In this document: positions 1 through 8,812 of the stretch, piece after piece | How positions within the stretch are numbered: the first letter of the stretch is position 1 | How the letters are laid out: each line of letters starts with the position of its first letter | Source: Bacteroidales bacterium 6E | GTDB taxonomy: Bacteria; Bacteroidota; Bacteroidia; Bacteroidales; Prolixibacteraceae | Direction of reading: 5' to 3' | DNA: 64,000 bases | NCBI GenBank assembly: GCA_001270045.2 | Contig: DF970672.1 | Location: forward strand, 93,395-157,394 | The notes under the pieces: model-generated | Databases searched by the model: none | Told to the model about the DNA's origin: nothing | What the model saw: the letters and a program-made list of their open reading frames with translations, nothing else | Program-made: the position numbers and the translations under genes

Positions 1-202
1 ATCTTTTGGACACTAGTGGTTTTTCATTATCTACTGTTTCATCATCAAGTATTGATTTCTTAATATCTTCCATTTCTTGTCTTGGTTTCATCAAGGTCCT
101 TACCAAGAAAATGATGAACATGGTAAAGAATATTATCAGGCCTGAGATGTACCAGTTTTCAATCCCCTCAATGTTTTCCAGTAGGTTACTGATGATCTTC
201 AT
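1..202 (-). CDS. Small CcoQ-like cbb3 oxidase subunit, partial at its C-terminus
   Basis: A reading frame starts with ATG at 202 and runs off the window edge after about 67 codons. Its start overlaps the stop of the fused ccoNO gene by four bases (ATGA), so the two are translationally coupled. The visible protein has a short amphipathic start, one hydrophobic span around residues 20-35 (GLIIFFTMFIIFLVRTLM) and a charged tail with several Glu, Asp and Lys. Size, single membrane span and position right after the catalytic subunit fit the small CcoQ/FixQ-type subunit that stabilises cbb3 oxidases. It could instead be the membrane anchor of a longer CcoP-like protein whose heme domain lies outside the window; the missing 3' end prevents a decision. 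Confidence 0.6.
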   Translation of the reverse strand, partial: MKIISNLLENIEGIENWYISGLIIFFTMFIIFLVRTLMKPRQEMEDIKKSILDDETVDNEKPLVSKR

Positions 203-2643
203 TGGTTCAGAACATTTAAGATATATGATGCCAATTGATTGATCTGGCTTCCTGAAAGCTGATTTTTGTAAGCTACCATTCCTTTGAGAGGATAACCCTC
301 CGAAATGGAGCGCACTACTTCTTCAGGTTTGTTGCCATGAAGCCATTCATCATCAACAAGACTGGGAAATGCTGGCGGGATGCCGTTCCCTTCAGGACCA
401 TGGCAGGCTACACAGATTTTTAGGTAGTTTTCTTTTGCAGCATCAAAATCGGTCTGGCTTACAGGCAAGGTGACAGGTGCAAGTTCCATAGGCACCGCTT
501 CTCCTGTCACTGGTTGGGAAATATCTCTTCCCAGCTTATGCAAATAGGCTATCATTGCAACCATTTGGGAAGTAGGACTGACCTCAATTCCTGAAGAATT
601 TAGGTTAGCCGCTATTTCGGAACCCTGCGTTCTGAGATCCTCAACTGCTTTTTGGTCATATCCTTCGGGATATGGAACCCCGAGTTTCTGCATTGCCCTG
701 ATTTTTGCGGGTGTTTTCTCTAGGTTGATTTCTTTTGTGGCAAACCAAGGATACTTGGGCATGGTTGACTGAACGTTCATTTTCTGTGGATCCATGAAAT
801 GGCTATAATGCCATGCAGCGCTCTTAAACATTGGCCCTGAAACCACTCCGGCCCGTGCAAGGTCTGGCCCGATTCGCCTTGATCCCCATTGGTAAGGATG
901 GTCATAAACAAATTCGCCAATCTTGGAGTATTCTCCGTAACGGTCAGTTTCATATCTGAAAGGCCTGACCATTTGCGAGTGGCACACATAGCATCCTTCA
1001 GAAACGTAAATGTCACGTCCTTCAAGTTCCAATGGTGTATATGGAGTTACAGTGTCGATGGTAGGAATGTTTGATTTAACAAAAACCATAGGTATGATTT
1101 CAACTGCACCTCCAACCGCCAAAACAAAGAAGGCAATGATGGAGAACACGACTCCCTTTCGTTCAATCCAGCGATGGACAGTTTCCCGATCAGGGTTGCG
1201 TGGACCAATTGGAACCAGCGCAGGTGCTTCAGCAGCGACATTGTCTTCTGATTGACCAGTTTTTATAGTTTTATAGAAGTTGAAAAGCATAATGATAAAC
1301 CCGATGACAAATAGGGTGCCGCCAAAGATACGGGCTACGTACATTGGGATAATCTGGGAAAGGGTTTCCAGGAAATTCGGGTATGTGAGGAATCCTTCCG
1401 GGGTATAATCACGCCACATAAGCCATTGGGTGACTGCGGCCCAATAAAGAGGTATCGCATAAACCAGAATTGCTAGTGTCGCAATCCAAAAGTGTGCATT
1501 TGCCAGTTTTGTGGAATAGATCTTTGTGTTAAAGATTAGTGGGATTAACCAATATAGCATTCCAAAAACGAGGCCGGCATTCCAACCCATTCCTGCAATG
1601 TGTACGTGACCAATTGTCCAGTCTGTAAAGTGGGTAATTTCATTTACATTCTTCAGTGACATCATTGGTCCTTCGAAAGTTGCCATGCCATATGCAGTGA
1701 GTGCTACCACAAAGAATTTCAGGGCAGCACTGTCTCGGACTTTATCCCATGCTCCCCGAAGCGTCAGAAAACCATTGATCATCCCACCCCATGAAGGCGC
1801 AATAAGCATGATAGAGAATGTGGTTCCCAAAGCTTGAGCCCATTCTGGGAGTGCTTGGTATAATAGATGATGGGGACCGGCCCACATGTAAAGAAAGATC
1901 AATGACCAAAAGTGGATTATACTTAGCTTGTAGGAATATATGGGTCGGTTAACAGCCTTTGGCAGGTAATAATACATGAGCCCAAGGAATGGGGTTGTCA
2001 GGAAAAAAGCCACTGCATTGTGGCCATACCACCACTGAACCACTGCATCCTGAGCACCGGCATAAACCGAATAGCTTTTAAACAGGGACACTGGGAGTGC
2101 GAATGAATTTACAACATGGAGCATAGCAATTCCCAGGAAGGTTGCCAGATACCACCAGATGGCTGCATAAATGTGTTGCACCCTGCGAATTAGGATAGTC
2201 GCTATCATATTCCACCCATACACAATCCAGATACCAGCAATCAGGATGTCGATCGGCCATTCAAGTTCAGCATATTCCTTTGAAGTAGAGATGCCAAGGA
2301 CCAACGTTGTTGCAGCCAAGACGATGACCAACTGCCACCCCCAGAAGTTTATGGCACTCAATTTATCGCTATACATCCTGGTTTTTAGCAGGCGTTGAAG
2401 TGAGTAATAAACTCCTGCAAATATGGCATTGCCAATAAAGGCGAATATTACCGCATTGGTGTGCAGTGGCCTTAACCTGCCAAAACTAGTGAATTCCAGG
2501 TCAAGGTTAAAGACTGGAAATGCCAGCTGCAAAGCGATTAATAGTCCAATGATTATGGCAATGATCCCCCAAATTACCGTTGCCATCAGGAATTGCTTCA
2601 CAATTTTATAATCGTAGTAGAATTTTTGATTTTCCATATCCAT
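199..2643 (-). CDS. ccoN: cbb3-type cytochrome c oxidase, CcoN-CcoO fusion with extra C-terminal cytochrome c domain
   Basis: Terminal oxidase that reduces O2 to water in the inner membrane, usually with high oxygen affinity. Numbering from the ATG at 2643 (814 aa): residues 1-460 are CcoN, with heme ligand His61 in RPLHTNAV, CuB ligands His208 (WYGHNAV) and His258/259 (WAGPHHLL), the Tyr252 that cross-links to a CuB histidine in this family, and His346/348 in GHVHIAG. Residues about 490-715 are CcoO, with a membrane anchor and heme motif CYVCH at 551-555. Residues about 725-814 add a second c-type heme domain, CVACH at 744-748, as found in CcoP. An in-frame ATG 87 bases upstream exists, but it lies inside ccoS; the ATG at 2643 or the one at 2637 fits the family start. 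It sits in a tight operon between ccoS and a ccoQ-like gene. Confidence 0.93.
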   Translation of the reverse strand: MDMENQKFYYDYKIVKQFLMATVIWGIIAIIIGLLIALQLAFPVFNLDLEFTSFGRLRPLHTNAVIFAFIGNAIFAGVYYSLQRLLKTRMYSDKLSAINFWGWQLVIVLAATTLVLGISTSKEYAELEWPIDILIAGIWIVYGWNMIATILIRRVQHIYAAIWWYLATFLGIAMLHVVNSFALPVSLFKSYSVYAGAQDAVVQWWYGHNAVAFFLTTPFLGLMYYYLPKAVNRPIYSYKLSIIHFWSLIFLYMWAGPHHLLYQALPEWAQALGTTFSIMLIAPSWGGMINGFLTLRGAWDKVRDSAALKFFVVALTAYGMATFEGPMMSLKNVNEITHFTDWTIGHVHIAGMGWNAGLVFGMLYWLIPLIFNTKIYSTKLANAHFWIATLAILVYAIPLYWAAVTQWLMWRDYTPEGFLTYPNFLETLSQIIPMYVARIFGGTLFVIGFIIMLFNFYKTIKTGQSEDNVAAEAPALVPIGPRNPDRETVHRWIERKGVVFSIIAFFVLAVGGAVEIIPMVFVKSNIPTIDTVTPYTPLELEGRDIYVSEGCYVCHSQMVRPFRYETDRYGEYSKIGEFVYDHPYQWGSRRIGPDLARAGVVSGPMFKSAAWHYSHFMDPQKMNVQSTMPKYPWFATKEINLEKTPAKIRAMQKLGVPYPEGYDQKAVEDLRTQGSEIAANLNSSGIEVSPTSQMVAMIAYLHKLGRDISQPVTGEAVPMELAPVTLPVSQTDFDAAKENYLKICVACHGPEGNGIPPAFPSLVDDEWLHGNKPEEVVRSISEGYPLKGMVAYKNQLSGSQINQLASYILNVLNQ

Positions 2644-2665
2644 GGTTGAATTAATTATCTGATTT

Positions 2666-2830
2666 TTATTCTTTATCTTCCTCTTCTGGGGTATCGTCAT
2701 CAAATAAGATGCGGTAAGGCGGGGTTTCATTGTCGTCGTATTGTCCGCTTTTTACTGCCCAGATAAAAGCTGCAAGGAAAACCAATGCAACTAAAAGACT
2801 TGCCCCAATAAGGAGATAGAATATGTTCAT
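2666..2830 (-). CDS. ccoS: CcoS, cbb3 oxidase maturation protein (54 aa)
   Basis: A 54-codon gene. The protein begins MNIFYLLIGASLLVALVFL, has one N-terminal membrane span (about residues 3-26) followed by WAVKSGQYDD and a very acidic tail ending in EEEDKE. The tryptophan plus SGQYDD next to the span is the hallmark of CcoS/FixS, which is needed for cofactor insertion into cbb3 oxidase. The start ATG overlaps the stop of the upstream cytochrome c gene by four bases (ATGA), and the stop lies 22 bases before the chosen ccoN start, so the set is one operon. CcoG, CcoH and CcoI, the usual partners, are not in the window; they may lie beyond position 1. Confidence 0.88.
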   Translation of the reverse strand: MNIFYLLIGASLLVALVFLAAFIWAVKSGQYDDNETPPYRILFDDDTPEEEDKE

Positions 2831-3708
2831 GGTTTATTGTTTCTGCCAAGTCTGGCCAGCTTAAAGATCTGTAGTATAACATAGCCGATGACAGCCCAAC
2901 CTCCAATCAGGGCCGCAAAATAGGTGAAAAGAAGCCACACCTGGGTTCGGTCGTTTGTTGACCAGAGTACACGCGGAAGTTCCACACTTGTATTCGGTTG
3001 TTTAACCTGGACACCTGATACAGAGAATATAACTGGTTCAAAATCATCATTAAGCGATAGGATAAAGTCTACCTGACCGTCACTTTTGACTTTCATGTCT
3101 GGAGGGATGACATAGGAGGCTCTACCGTTTTCATCAGTGGTTATGCTACCAACAAGAAGATTGCCAAAGGTTTTTCTGGCCCTTACAAAAATGATAGTGT
3201 TGGAAAGAGGAATGGTGTTGTCCATTACTTCCTCTTCGGCCACGATATCAATGGTCGAGTTGTTATTCCCAACTAAGGCATATATTTTTCCTTTTCTGAG
3301 GGCTTCCTCCACAAGTTTGCCTACATTTCGGGGATCGAATTTCCTGATGTAGGTGATTACTCTCCAGATATCATCTGAACTTAGCGTGGTTTCAAACTGG
3401 GGCATCGCAGCCCGACCTATGTTAATTTTATAGAAAAGCTGTCCGTCACTGTTTGCCTGCATTATTTCAGATGAAGCGTCTGGGGGAGGTGGAACAAGTG
3501 GGAGGGCATTATAATTGCCCGGATCTCCATGACACGACTTGCAGTTTTTGTCGTAAATGTCACGCCCTGCTCTGACATTCTGGTTGTTAAACTCAACCGG
3601 ATTGACCATGGCATTATATTCTTCCGGTACCGGCCAAGTGTCGGCTCCAAATGCCGGATACAAACCTGCCAGCCAAATGGTTATTCCTGCGATGATGGTT
3701 TTATTCAT
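2827..3708 (-). CDS. Membrane-anchored monoheme cytochrome c with beta-sandwich insert, partner of NrfD/FeS module
   Basis: A 293-aa secreted cytochrome. A signal peptide covers residues 1-21 (cut near AFGAD). A heme c motif CKSCH is at 56-60, and residues to about 128 form a class I cytochrome fold with a candidate Met ligand in AAMPQFE. Residues about 130-240 have no heme motif and read as a beta-sandwich (segment TTDENGRASYVIPP is typical of such folds). One C-terminal membrane span is at about 257-282, followed by a basic tail. It lies 6 bases after the NrfD gene and overlaps ccoS by 4 bases. By position it should carry electrons from the iron-sulfur/NrfD module to the oxidase, like ActE in alternative complex III. 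The electron route is an inference. Confidence 0.8.
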   Translation of the reverse strand: MNKTIIAGITIWLAGLYPAFGADTWPVPEEYNAMVNPVEFNNQNVRAGRDIYDKNCKSCHGDPGNYNALPLVPPPPDASSEIMQANSDGQLFYKINIGRAAMPQFETTLSSDDIWRVITYIRKFDPRNVGKLVEEALRKGKIYALVGNNNSTIDIVAEEEVMDNTIPLSNTIIFVRARKTFGNLLVGSITTDENGRASYVIPPDMKVKSDGQVDFILSLNDDFEPVIFSVSGVQVKQPNTSVELPRVLWSTNDRTQVWLLFTYFAALIGGWAVIGYVILQIFKLARLGRNNKP

Positions 3709-3714
3709 GGCTGG

Positions 3715-5076
3715 TTAATTTTCGTATTCGTTAAACATGATTTTCTTGTCGACCCCGTGGTGTTCGGCATATTCCCATATCGTAATGACAGGAAAGAGTT
3801 TGGCCAATGCAGTCACAATCAGCAATGCCGCAAAGAATGCGAATAATGTGATAGTTATTTCCGGATTGGTCGGAGAATAATGAGCGAAATGCTCAGGTAC
3901 ATTCTGAATCGGAAGGAATGGGTGTTCAAGTGTTGGTACAACAATGATATAGCGTTTGAACCATGAAGCGACCAAAGTAACCAGTGCAATTACAGTTAGT
4001 GGAAAAGGTTTTCGGAAGTACCTCACCAATAGAAGTAGAATTGGTAAGACTAAACCCCCAATTTGGGTGAACCAGAAAATTGGGGCACTTTTTCCGATGA
4101 AAAGCTCAGTAAGATGTATGCCTTCCGCTGTTTTCATTTTATATCCGGGTACCAGGAATTCGTTGATATTGAAATATAGGTAAACCAGACAGACAAATAC
4201 AAGTGTTTTGCCCATTCGGTCAAATACTTCATCATTAAAGTAATTTTTGAGTTTGTATCTGACACGATATACATACATTACCTGGATAACTGCTGCAGTG
4301 CCGGCGACGAAGGCTCCGGCTACGAAGTATGGTCCAAAAATCGTTGTATCCCAACCGGGCCGCAGAGTGGCAGCAAACAGCCATGAGGTGACTGTATGTA
4401 TAGCCAACCCTACTGGAATTATAAGGAGCATCAATGTTCGCAGCGAATGATAAATGATTTTAAACTGCTGAGCATTACCTCTATACCCTATGGCGAGGAT
4501 CTTATAAATTTTGTATTGAATTTCAGGAATTTTTCCCTTTAGCCGGTCACGCATAAGTGCCAGGTCGGGGATCAGAGGCAGATAGAAAAGCAATAGGGAA
4601 ATGAAAAGGTAGGTGGTGATTACGGTAACGTCCCAAATAATGGGAGAGGCAAAACGGCCGTGCAGAAATACATTAAGGAATCTGTCTGGCCGCCCCATGT
4701 CCATAACAATGATAAGACCTGCCAATCCTACTGCGGCAATGGCAACCTGCTCGGCAACCCTGGAAATTGGTTGGGCCCAGTGTATTTTCAAAAGATGCAT
4801 AATTGAGCTGATAAGAAGACCGATTAGGCTTACCGCAACAAAGAATACGAAGTTGCTGATGTACATACCCCATGAAACGTAATCACGCATTCCAGTAATG
4901 CCCAGACCCTCCTTAATTTGATAGCCCCAGGCCCAAACGCCTACGATGCAAAACATGATAAGGATGAAAAGCCAGAATCGACTTAATTCATCCTTGACAC
5001 GAAGAGAGCGGGTCAGATCATGAAAAATCAGATCGAAGCTCTTTCTGGCTTCTTCAGGTGATTTCTTTTGTATCAT
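3715..5076 (-). CDS. NrfD/PsrC/ActC-type polytopic membrane subunit
   Basis: A 453-aa integral membrane protein with about ten hydrophobic spans, starting after a 40-residue cytoplasmic-type N-terminus. It contains the family pattern with SWGMYISNFVFFVAVS in an early span and the motif MGRPDRFLNVFLHGRFASP, which resembles the quinone-proximal loop of PsrC/ActC proteins. Members bind quinone/quinol in the membrane and pass electrons to or from a partner iron-sulfur protein, here encoded 19 bases upstream. The length is closer to the ten-span HmeB/ActC group than to the eight-span NrfD of about 320 aa. It sits in an operon of FeS protein, NrfD, cytochrome c, ccoS and ccoNO, which suggests quinol oxidation feeding a cytochrome oxidase. 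Confidence 0.85.
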   Translation of the reverse strand: MIQKKSPEEARKSFDLIFHDLTRSLRVKDELSRFWLFILIMFCIVGVWAWGYQIKEGLGITGMRDYVSWGMYISNFVFFVAVSLIGLLISSIMHLLKIHWAQPISRVAEQVAIAAVGLAGLIIVMDMGRPDRFLNVFLHGRFASPIIWDVTVITTYLFISLLLFYLPLIPDLALMRDRLKGKIPEIQYKIYKILAIGYRGNAQQFKIIYHSLRTLMLLIIPVGLAIHTVTSWLFAATLRPGWDTTIFGPYFVAGAFVAGTAAVIQVMYVYRVRYKLKNYFNDEVFDRMGKTLVFVCLVYLYFNINEFLVPGYKMKTAEGIHLTELFIGKSAPIFWFTQIGGLVLPILLLLVRYFRKPFPLTVIALVTLVASWFKRYIIVVPTLEHPFLPIQNVPEHFAHYSPTNPEITITLFAFFAALLIVTALAKLFPVITIWEYAEHHGVDKKIMFNEYEN

Positions 5077-5095
5077 ATTATTTTGGTTTTAAAGA

Positions 5096-6010
5096 TTAGG
5101 ATGTGTGAACATCTCCCTGATATGGAAATGCACGACCTTTAGGTGGTAAATAATATACCCTGGGCTTGGTTCCCAGTTCTTCAAGCAATGTGTAGCCTGC
5201 ATTATCCCTGATTAAATTGCTGAAGCTGACAGTTTCACCAGTTGTGCCGTTCGTGACAGCATCCTCGTTTTGGTCTCCAAACCAGTATACGCTATTAGGA
5301 CATGCTGATACACAGGAAGGAAGCTTGCCATCACGAAGGCGGTCAGCACTGAAGAGACATTTGGAAATGGTACCTTTTTTTTGAGGTACATTCGCTTCAA
5401 TATTATAGGTAACGCCCACATATTTGTCAGAATCTCTTGGCTCAAGCCAGTTAAAAACACGGGCAGAATAAGGGCAGGCAGCAATACAGAATCTACAGCC
5501 AATGCAACGTTCATTGTCGATAAGTACAATCCCATCCTCTCTTTTAAAAGTGGCATTCACCGGGCATACCTTCGTACAAGGCGGGTTGTCGCAGTGCATA
5601 CACGGTTTAGGCATATAGTAAGGAGCGGTGTTTTCGGCATCTTTCATCTGCAAAACATTCATGTGATGCTGCTCGGGACGCAATTGATGATGTGCCTGGC
5701 AAGCTTCCATACATTTTCTGGCGTTTCTGCAACGTGCCAGGTCAATTACCATCACCCATTTTCTGCCCGGGAGGCCGGATCTGCCACGCTTTTGATTTTC
5801 GGTAAGTGAAGGGATCTCAGCTGGTGTAAGGGAAGTGCGGTCTACCTCAACAAGTTCCCCACTTGAAGTAAGAAGTTTGATCTTTTCACCATCCACTGCT
5901 TCAATCCGGTTACAGGAACTCAGAAAGGCGGTTGAGGCTGCAATACCAGAACTTGTAACTGTTAAACCGGCCATTCTCAGGAAATTCCTTCTCGAATTTG
6001 TTTTATTCAT
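5096..6010 (-). CDS. Tat-exported four-cluster iron-sulfur protein (NrfC/PsrB/ActB C-terminal type)
   Basis: A 304-aa periplasmic electron-transfer protein. The N-terminus carries a twin-arginine motif (SRRNFLRMAG) and then LSSC, which could be a lipoprotein site. Four cysteine groups follow: CRNARKCMEAC near residue 92, CMHCDNPPCTKVCP near 136, CIGCRFCIAACP near 168, and CLFSADRLRDGKLPSCVSAC near 217. The first group has Ala where the second Cys normally stands, so it may hold a [3Fe-4S] cluster or none. The protein is the first gene of the minus-strand operon and is followed by NrfD, its expected membrane partner. No molybdopterin catalytic subunit is encoded nearby, so the complex most likely links quinol to the cytochrome c gene downstream. 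Confidence 0.85.
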   Translation of the reverse strand: MNKTNSRRNFLRMAGLTVTSSGIAASTAFLSSCNRIEAVDGEKIKLLTSSGELVEVDRTSLTPAEIPSLTENQKRGRSGLPGRKWVMVIDLARCRNARKCMEACQAHHQLRPEQHHMNVLQMKDAENTAPYYMPKPCMHCDNPPCTKVCPVNATFKREDGIVLIDNERCIGCRFCIAACPYSARVFNWLEPRDSDKYVGVTYNIEANVPQKKGTISKCLFSADRLRDGKLPSCVSACPNSVYWFGDQNEDAVTNGTTGETVSFSNLIRDNAGYTLLEELGTKPRVYYLPPKGRAFPYQGDVHTS

Positions 6011-6359
6011 GAGTTGATTTATTTTGGTTTAATCATACTATATCAATTACAATCAAGTTTTCAGAATCCCAACAAGTTTCAATTTGGCCCTGAAATAAAA
6101 GACAAAAGAATCTTAAAAGTCTTACTGTCAGGAGTTTCAAAATCAAAATTAGAATAATTTTAATTTGTTAATCGGTAATCACAGATATTATCCATAAATT
6201 AACCACACTAAAACCGGGAATCAGATTAATCTTTTCCGTATTAAATTTGTTGATATGTCGAATAGGACAAAAAGATCTTATTTTATAGAAATTATTCAGT
6301 TATCCATGGAAGGCTGAACTTTTTTTAATTTATTTATATTTTCATTTTATGTCAAAATC
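6011..6359 (+). other. Divergent intergenic region between the two oxidase operons
   Basis: About 350 AT-rich bases separate the starts of the iron-sulfur/cbb3 operon (minus) and the SCO/caa3 operon (plus). No gene is visible. Matches to the Bacteroidota -7 box TAnnTTTG occur at 6242-6249 on plus (TAAATTTG) and at 6144-6151 read on minus (TAATTTTG), but neither has a good TTTG box at the right distance. No clear FNR-type palindrome was recognised. The region must hold the promoters of both operons. Confidence 0.5.
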
Positions 6360-7157
6360 ATGATAACTCCTAAAATGGTTTTTAAACAGGTAAGAACGCT
6401 TTTTCTTTTTATGGTGTTTCTGCCTTTTTTGGCTTATAATCAATCTGTTATAAATCCTGTTGAAGATGTTGAGATAGGGGTTGTGGAGCATCTTGATGAG
6501 TTTCTTCCAGACAGTATCATGCTTATCAATGAGAATAATGAAGAAGTTTTTCTCAACGATTTGATTGACAAACCTACAGTACTCAATTTCGTCTATTATC
6601 GTTGTCCTGGTATTTGTAGTCCTCTAATGGAAGCTATAGCTGGAGTCATGGATAAATCAGAGCTTAAAGTTGGCGAAGATTATCAGGTTTTGACAATCAG
6701 TTTTGATCCACGGGAGACAATAGATTTAGGTATTCGAAAAAAGGAGAATTACCTGAATCTAATGACACGACGCGATGAGGCAGCCAAAGGTTGGCATTTT
6801 TTTGTAAGCGACAGTGCCAGTATTGTTAGGATTACTGAAGCAGTAGGATTTAAATATAAGCGAACTGGCAATGACTACCTGCATGCGGCTTCTGTGACTG
6901 TAGTCAGTCCTGACAAAAAGATTGTCCGTTATCTGAATGGTATGTATTATATGCCATTTGAATGGAAAATGGCTATTATTGAAGCTTCTCAGGGGAAATC
7001 AGGGCCAACACTAAACCGCGTTTTAAGGTATTGTTATGCCTATGATCCTATCGGCCAGACTTATGTCATGAATTTCACAAAGGTTGGCGGTATCCTCATT
7101 CTTTTCTTTGCCGCGATCTTTTTGGCCTTTCTATTGTTTAAACCAAAGAAAAGATAA
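6360..7157 (+). CDS. SCO1/SenC-type copper chaperone for cytochrome oxidase
   Basis: A 265-aa thioredoxin-fold protein that delivers copper to the CuA site of cytochrome c oxidase subunit II. It has an N-terminal signal or anchor (residues about 10-27), the copper pair CPGIC at Cys82 and Cys86, and the third ligand His175 in YLHAASVTVV. A hydrophobic span near 240-260 is a second, C-terminal anchor, which is not typical of short SCO proteins. A second ATG at codon 6 could also serve as start. It leads the plus-strand oxidase operon, 21 bases before ctaD, which fits a role in assembling this caa3 enzyme. Confidence 0.9.
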   Translation: MITPKMVFKQVRTLFLFMVFLPFLAYNQSVINPVEDVEIGVVEHLDEFLPDSIMLINENNEEVFLNDLIDKPTVLNFVYYRCPGICSPLMEAIAGVMDKSELKVGEDYQVLTISFDPRETIDLGIRKKENYLNLMTRRDEAAKGWHFFVSDSASIVRITEAVGFKYKRTGNDYLHAASVTVVSPDKKIVRYLNGMYYMPFEWKMAIIEASQGKSGPTLNRVLRYCYAYDPIGQTYVMNFTKVGGILILFFAAIFLAFLLFKPKKR

Positions 7158-7178
7158 ATAGAACTAAACACATTTCTT

Positions 7179-8792
7179 ATGCAGGAAGCACAATCAGCAT
7201 TACAGGCAAGTTATCTGCACCATCAGGGCAGATTTAAAGGATTGTTGGGGTGGATATTTTCCACTGACCATAAGCGTATTGGCCTGTTGTACCTTTACTC
7301 GATCACAACCATGTTTGTGGTGGGGCTATTGCTTGGTCTCGCCATGAAATTTGAATTGCTCGCCCCTGGTAAAACCATTATGGAGGCCAGGGATTACAAT
7401 GCCACTTTTACGGTACACGGTGTGATTATGATTTTTATGATCGTAATTCCCGGGTTACCTGCTGTCTTTGGTAATTTTTTACTACCGCTTATGATCGGTG
7501 CTCCCGATGTGGCATTTCCTAAAATTAATCTTTTATCTTGGTGGTTTTATGTCGCCGGAGTTTTCCTGGTTTTGGCTGCACTTATTTTTGGTCCTGGGAC
7601 TCCGGATACAGGATGGACATTTTATGCCCCTTATAGTTTTAAGACGGGGACGAATATGCTACCGGCGATTTTTGGAGCATTTGTATTAGGATTTTCATCA
7701 ATCCTGACAGGGTTGAATTTTATTGTCACCATCCATCGTATGCGTGCTCCGGGAATGAAATGGCTTAAGATGCCCATGTTTGCATGGACCTTATACGGAA
7801 CTGCATGGATTCAATTACTCGCAACACCGGTTGTAGGAATTACCCTTGTTTTGGTTGCACTCGAAAGGATTTTTGGCATTGGCGTTTTTGATCCTGCGTT
7901 GGGCGGTGATCCTATCTTGTACCAACATTTGTTTTGGATCTATTCACATCCGGCCGTATATATCATGATCTTGCCTGCCATGGGAGCTATTTCAGAAGTG
8001 ATTCCCACTTTTGCCCAGAAACATATTTTTGGATACAAGGCTCTTATTATTTCTACAATGGCCATTGCGTTTGTTGGTTATCTTGTTTGGGGACATCATA
8101 TGTTTACCGCAGGTATGAGCGGAACCGCCCAATATGCATTTTCGTTACTTACTTTTTTGGTTGCCATACCTAGTGCTATAAAAGTATTTAATTGGATATC
8201 AACTATGTATAAGGGGTCAATTAATCTCAGGACCCCATTCTACTGGGCTTCCTCCTTCATTTTTGTATTTATGATTGGTGGCTTCACTGGATTGGTTCTT
8301 GGCTCCTTGGCAACCAATGTGCATGTTCATGATACCGCCTTTGTGGTAGCTCACTTCCATTATATTGTTTTCGGTGGCGTAAGTTTCTCGTTTTTTGCTG
8401 CCATTCACTACTGGTTCCCCAAAATTTATGGGCGTATGTATGATGAACATTGGGCAAAAGTCGGTTGGATTATGTTTTTTATCGGATTTGTTTCGTTATA
8501 TACCCCCATGTTTTACCTTGGAATGAAAGGTATGCCGCGCAGATACTACGATTATCTGCCTGAATACCATGGTGCCAATATTCTTAGCACATTTGGATCG
8601 TGGATTTTGGCAATGGGTTTCCTGGTCATCGTGGTTAATTTGGTTCGATCTGCCCGAAAAGGGGAGTTGGCTGTCTCTAATCCATGGAATGGAAAAACCT
8701 TGGAATGGACAGTTCCATCACCGCCACCTTTTGAAAATTTCAAGGAAGTACCCGTGATAGGTGAAAAGGATGGACCTTATAATTACGAGTAA
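7179..8792 (+). CDS. ctaD: Cytochrome c oxidase subunit I (A2-type heme-copper oxidase)
   Basis: Catalytic subunit of a caa3-type oxidase, 537 aa with twelve expected membrane spans. His80 (FTVHGVIM) is a low-spin heme ligand. The active site reads YSHPAVY at residues 255-261, with CuB His257 and cross-linked Tyr261, and His306/307 in WGHHMF. Ala replaces the Glu of the usual GHPEVY motif and Tyr-Ser precede the His; this YS pattern marks the A2 subfamily, which uses a different proton-channel residue. The C-terminal half has the heme ligand segment AHFHYIVFGG. The gene is followed after 20 bases by subunit III. Confidence 0.96.
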   Translation: MQEAQSALQASYLHHQGRFKGLLGWIFSTDHKRIGLLYLYSITTMFVVGLLLGLAMKFELLAPGKTIMEARDYNATFTVHGVIMIFMIVIPGLPAVFGNFLLPLMIGAPDVAFPKINLLSWWFYVAGVFLVLAALIFGPGTPDTGWTFYAPYSFKTGTNMLPAIFGAFVLGFSSILTGLNFIVTIHRMRAPGMKWLKMPMFAWTLYGTAWIQLLATPVVGITLVLVALERIFGIGVFDPALGGDPILYQHLFWIYSHPAVYIMILPAMGAISEVIPTFAQKHIFGYKALIISTMAIAFVGYLVWGHHMFTAGMSGTAQYAFSLLTFLVAIPSAIKVFNWISTMYKGSINLRTPFYWASSFIFVFMIGGFTGLVLGSLATNVHVHDTAFVVAHFHYIVFGGVSFSFFAAIHYWFPKIYGRMYDEHWAKVGWIMFFIGFVSLYTPMFYLGMKGMPRRYYDYLPEYHGANILSTFGSWILAMGFLVIVVNLVRSARKGELAVSNPWNGKTLEWTVPSPPPFENFKEVPVIGEKDGPYNYE

Positions 8793-8812
8793 AATAACGA
8801 AATCTGCTAAAC

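Noticed and set aside
2644-2730. Longer N-terminus for the fused cbb3 oxidase
   Set aside because: The extra 29 codons overlap ccoS and are basic and non-hydrophobic; the family start fits the ATG at 2643 or 2637.
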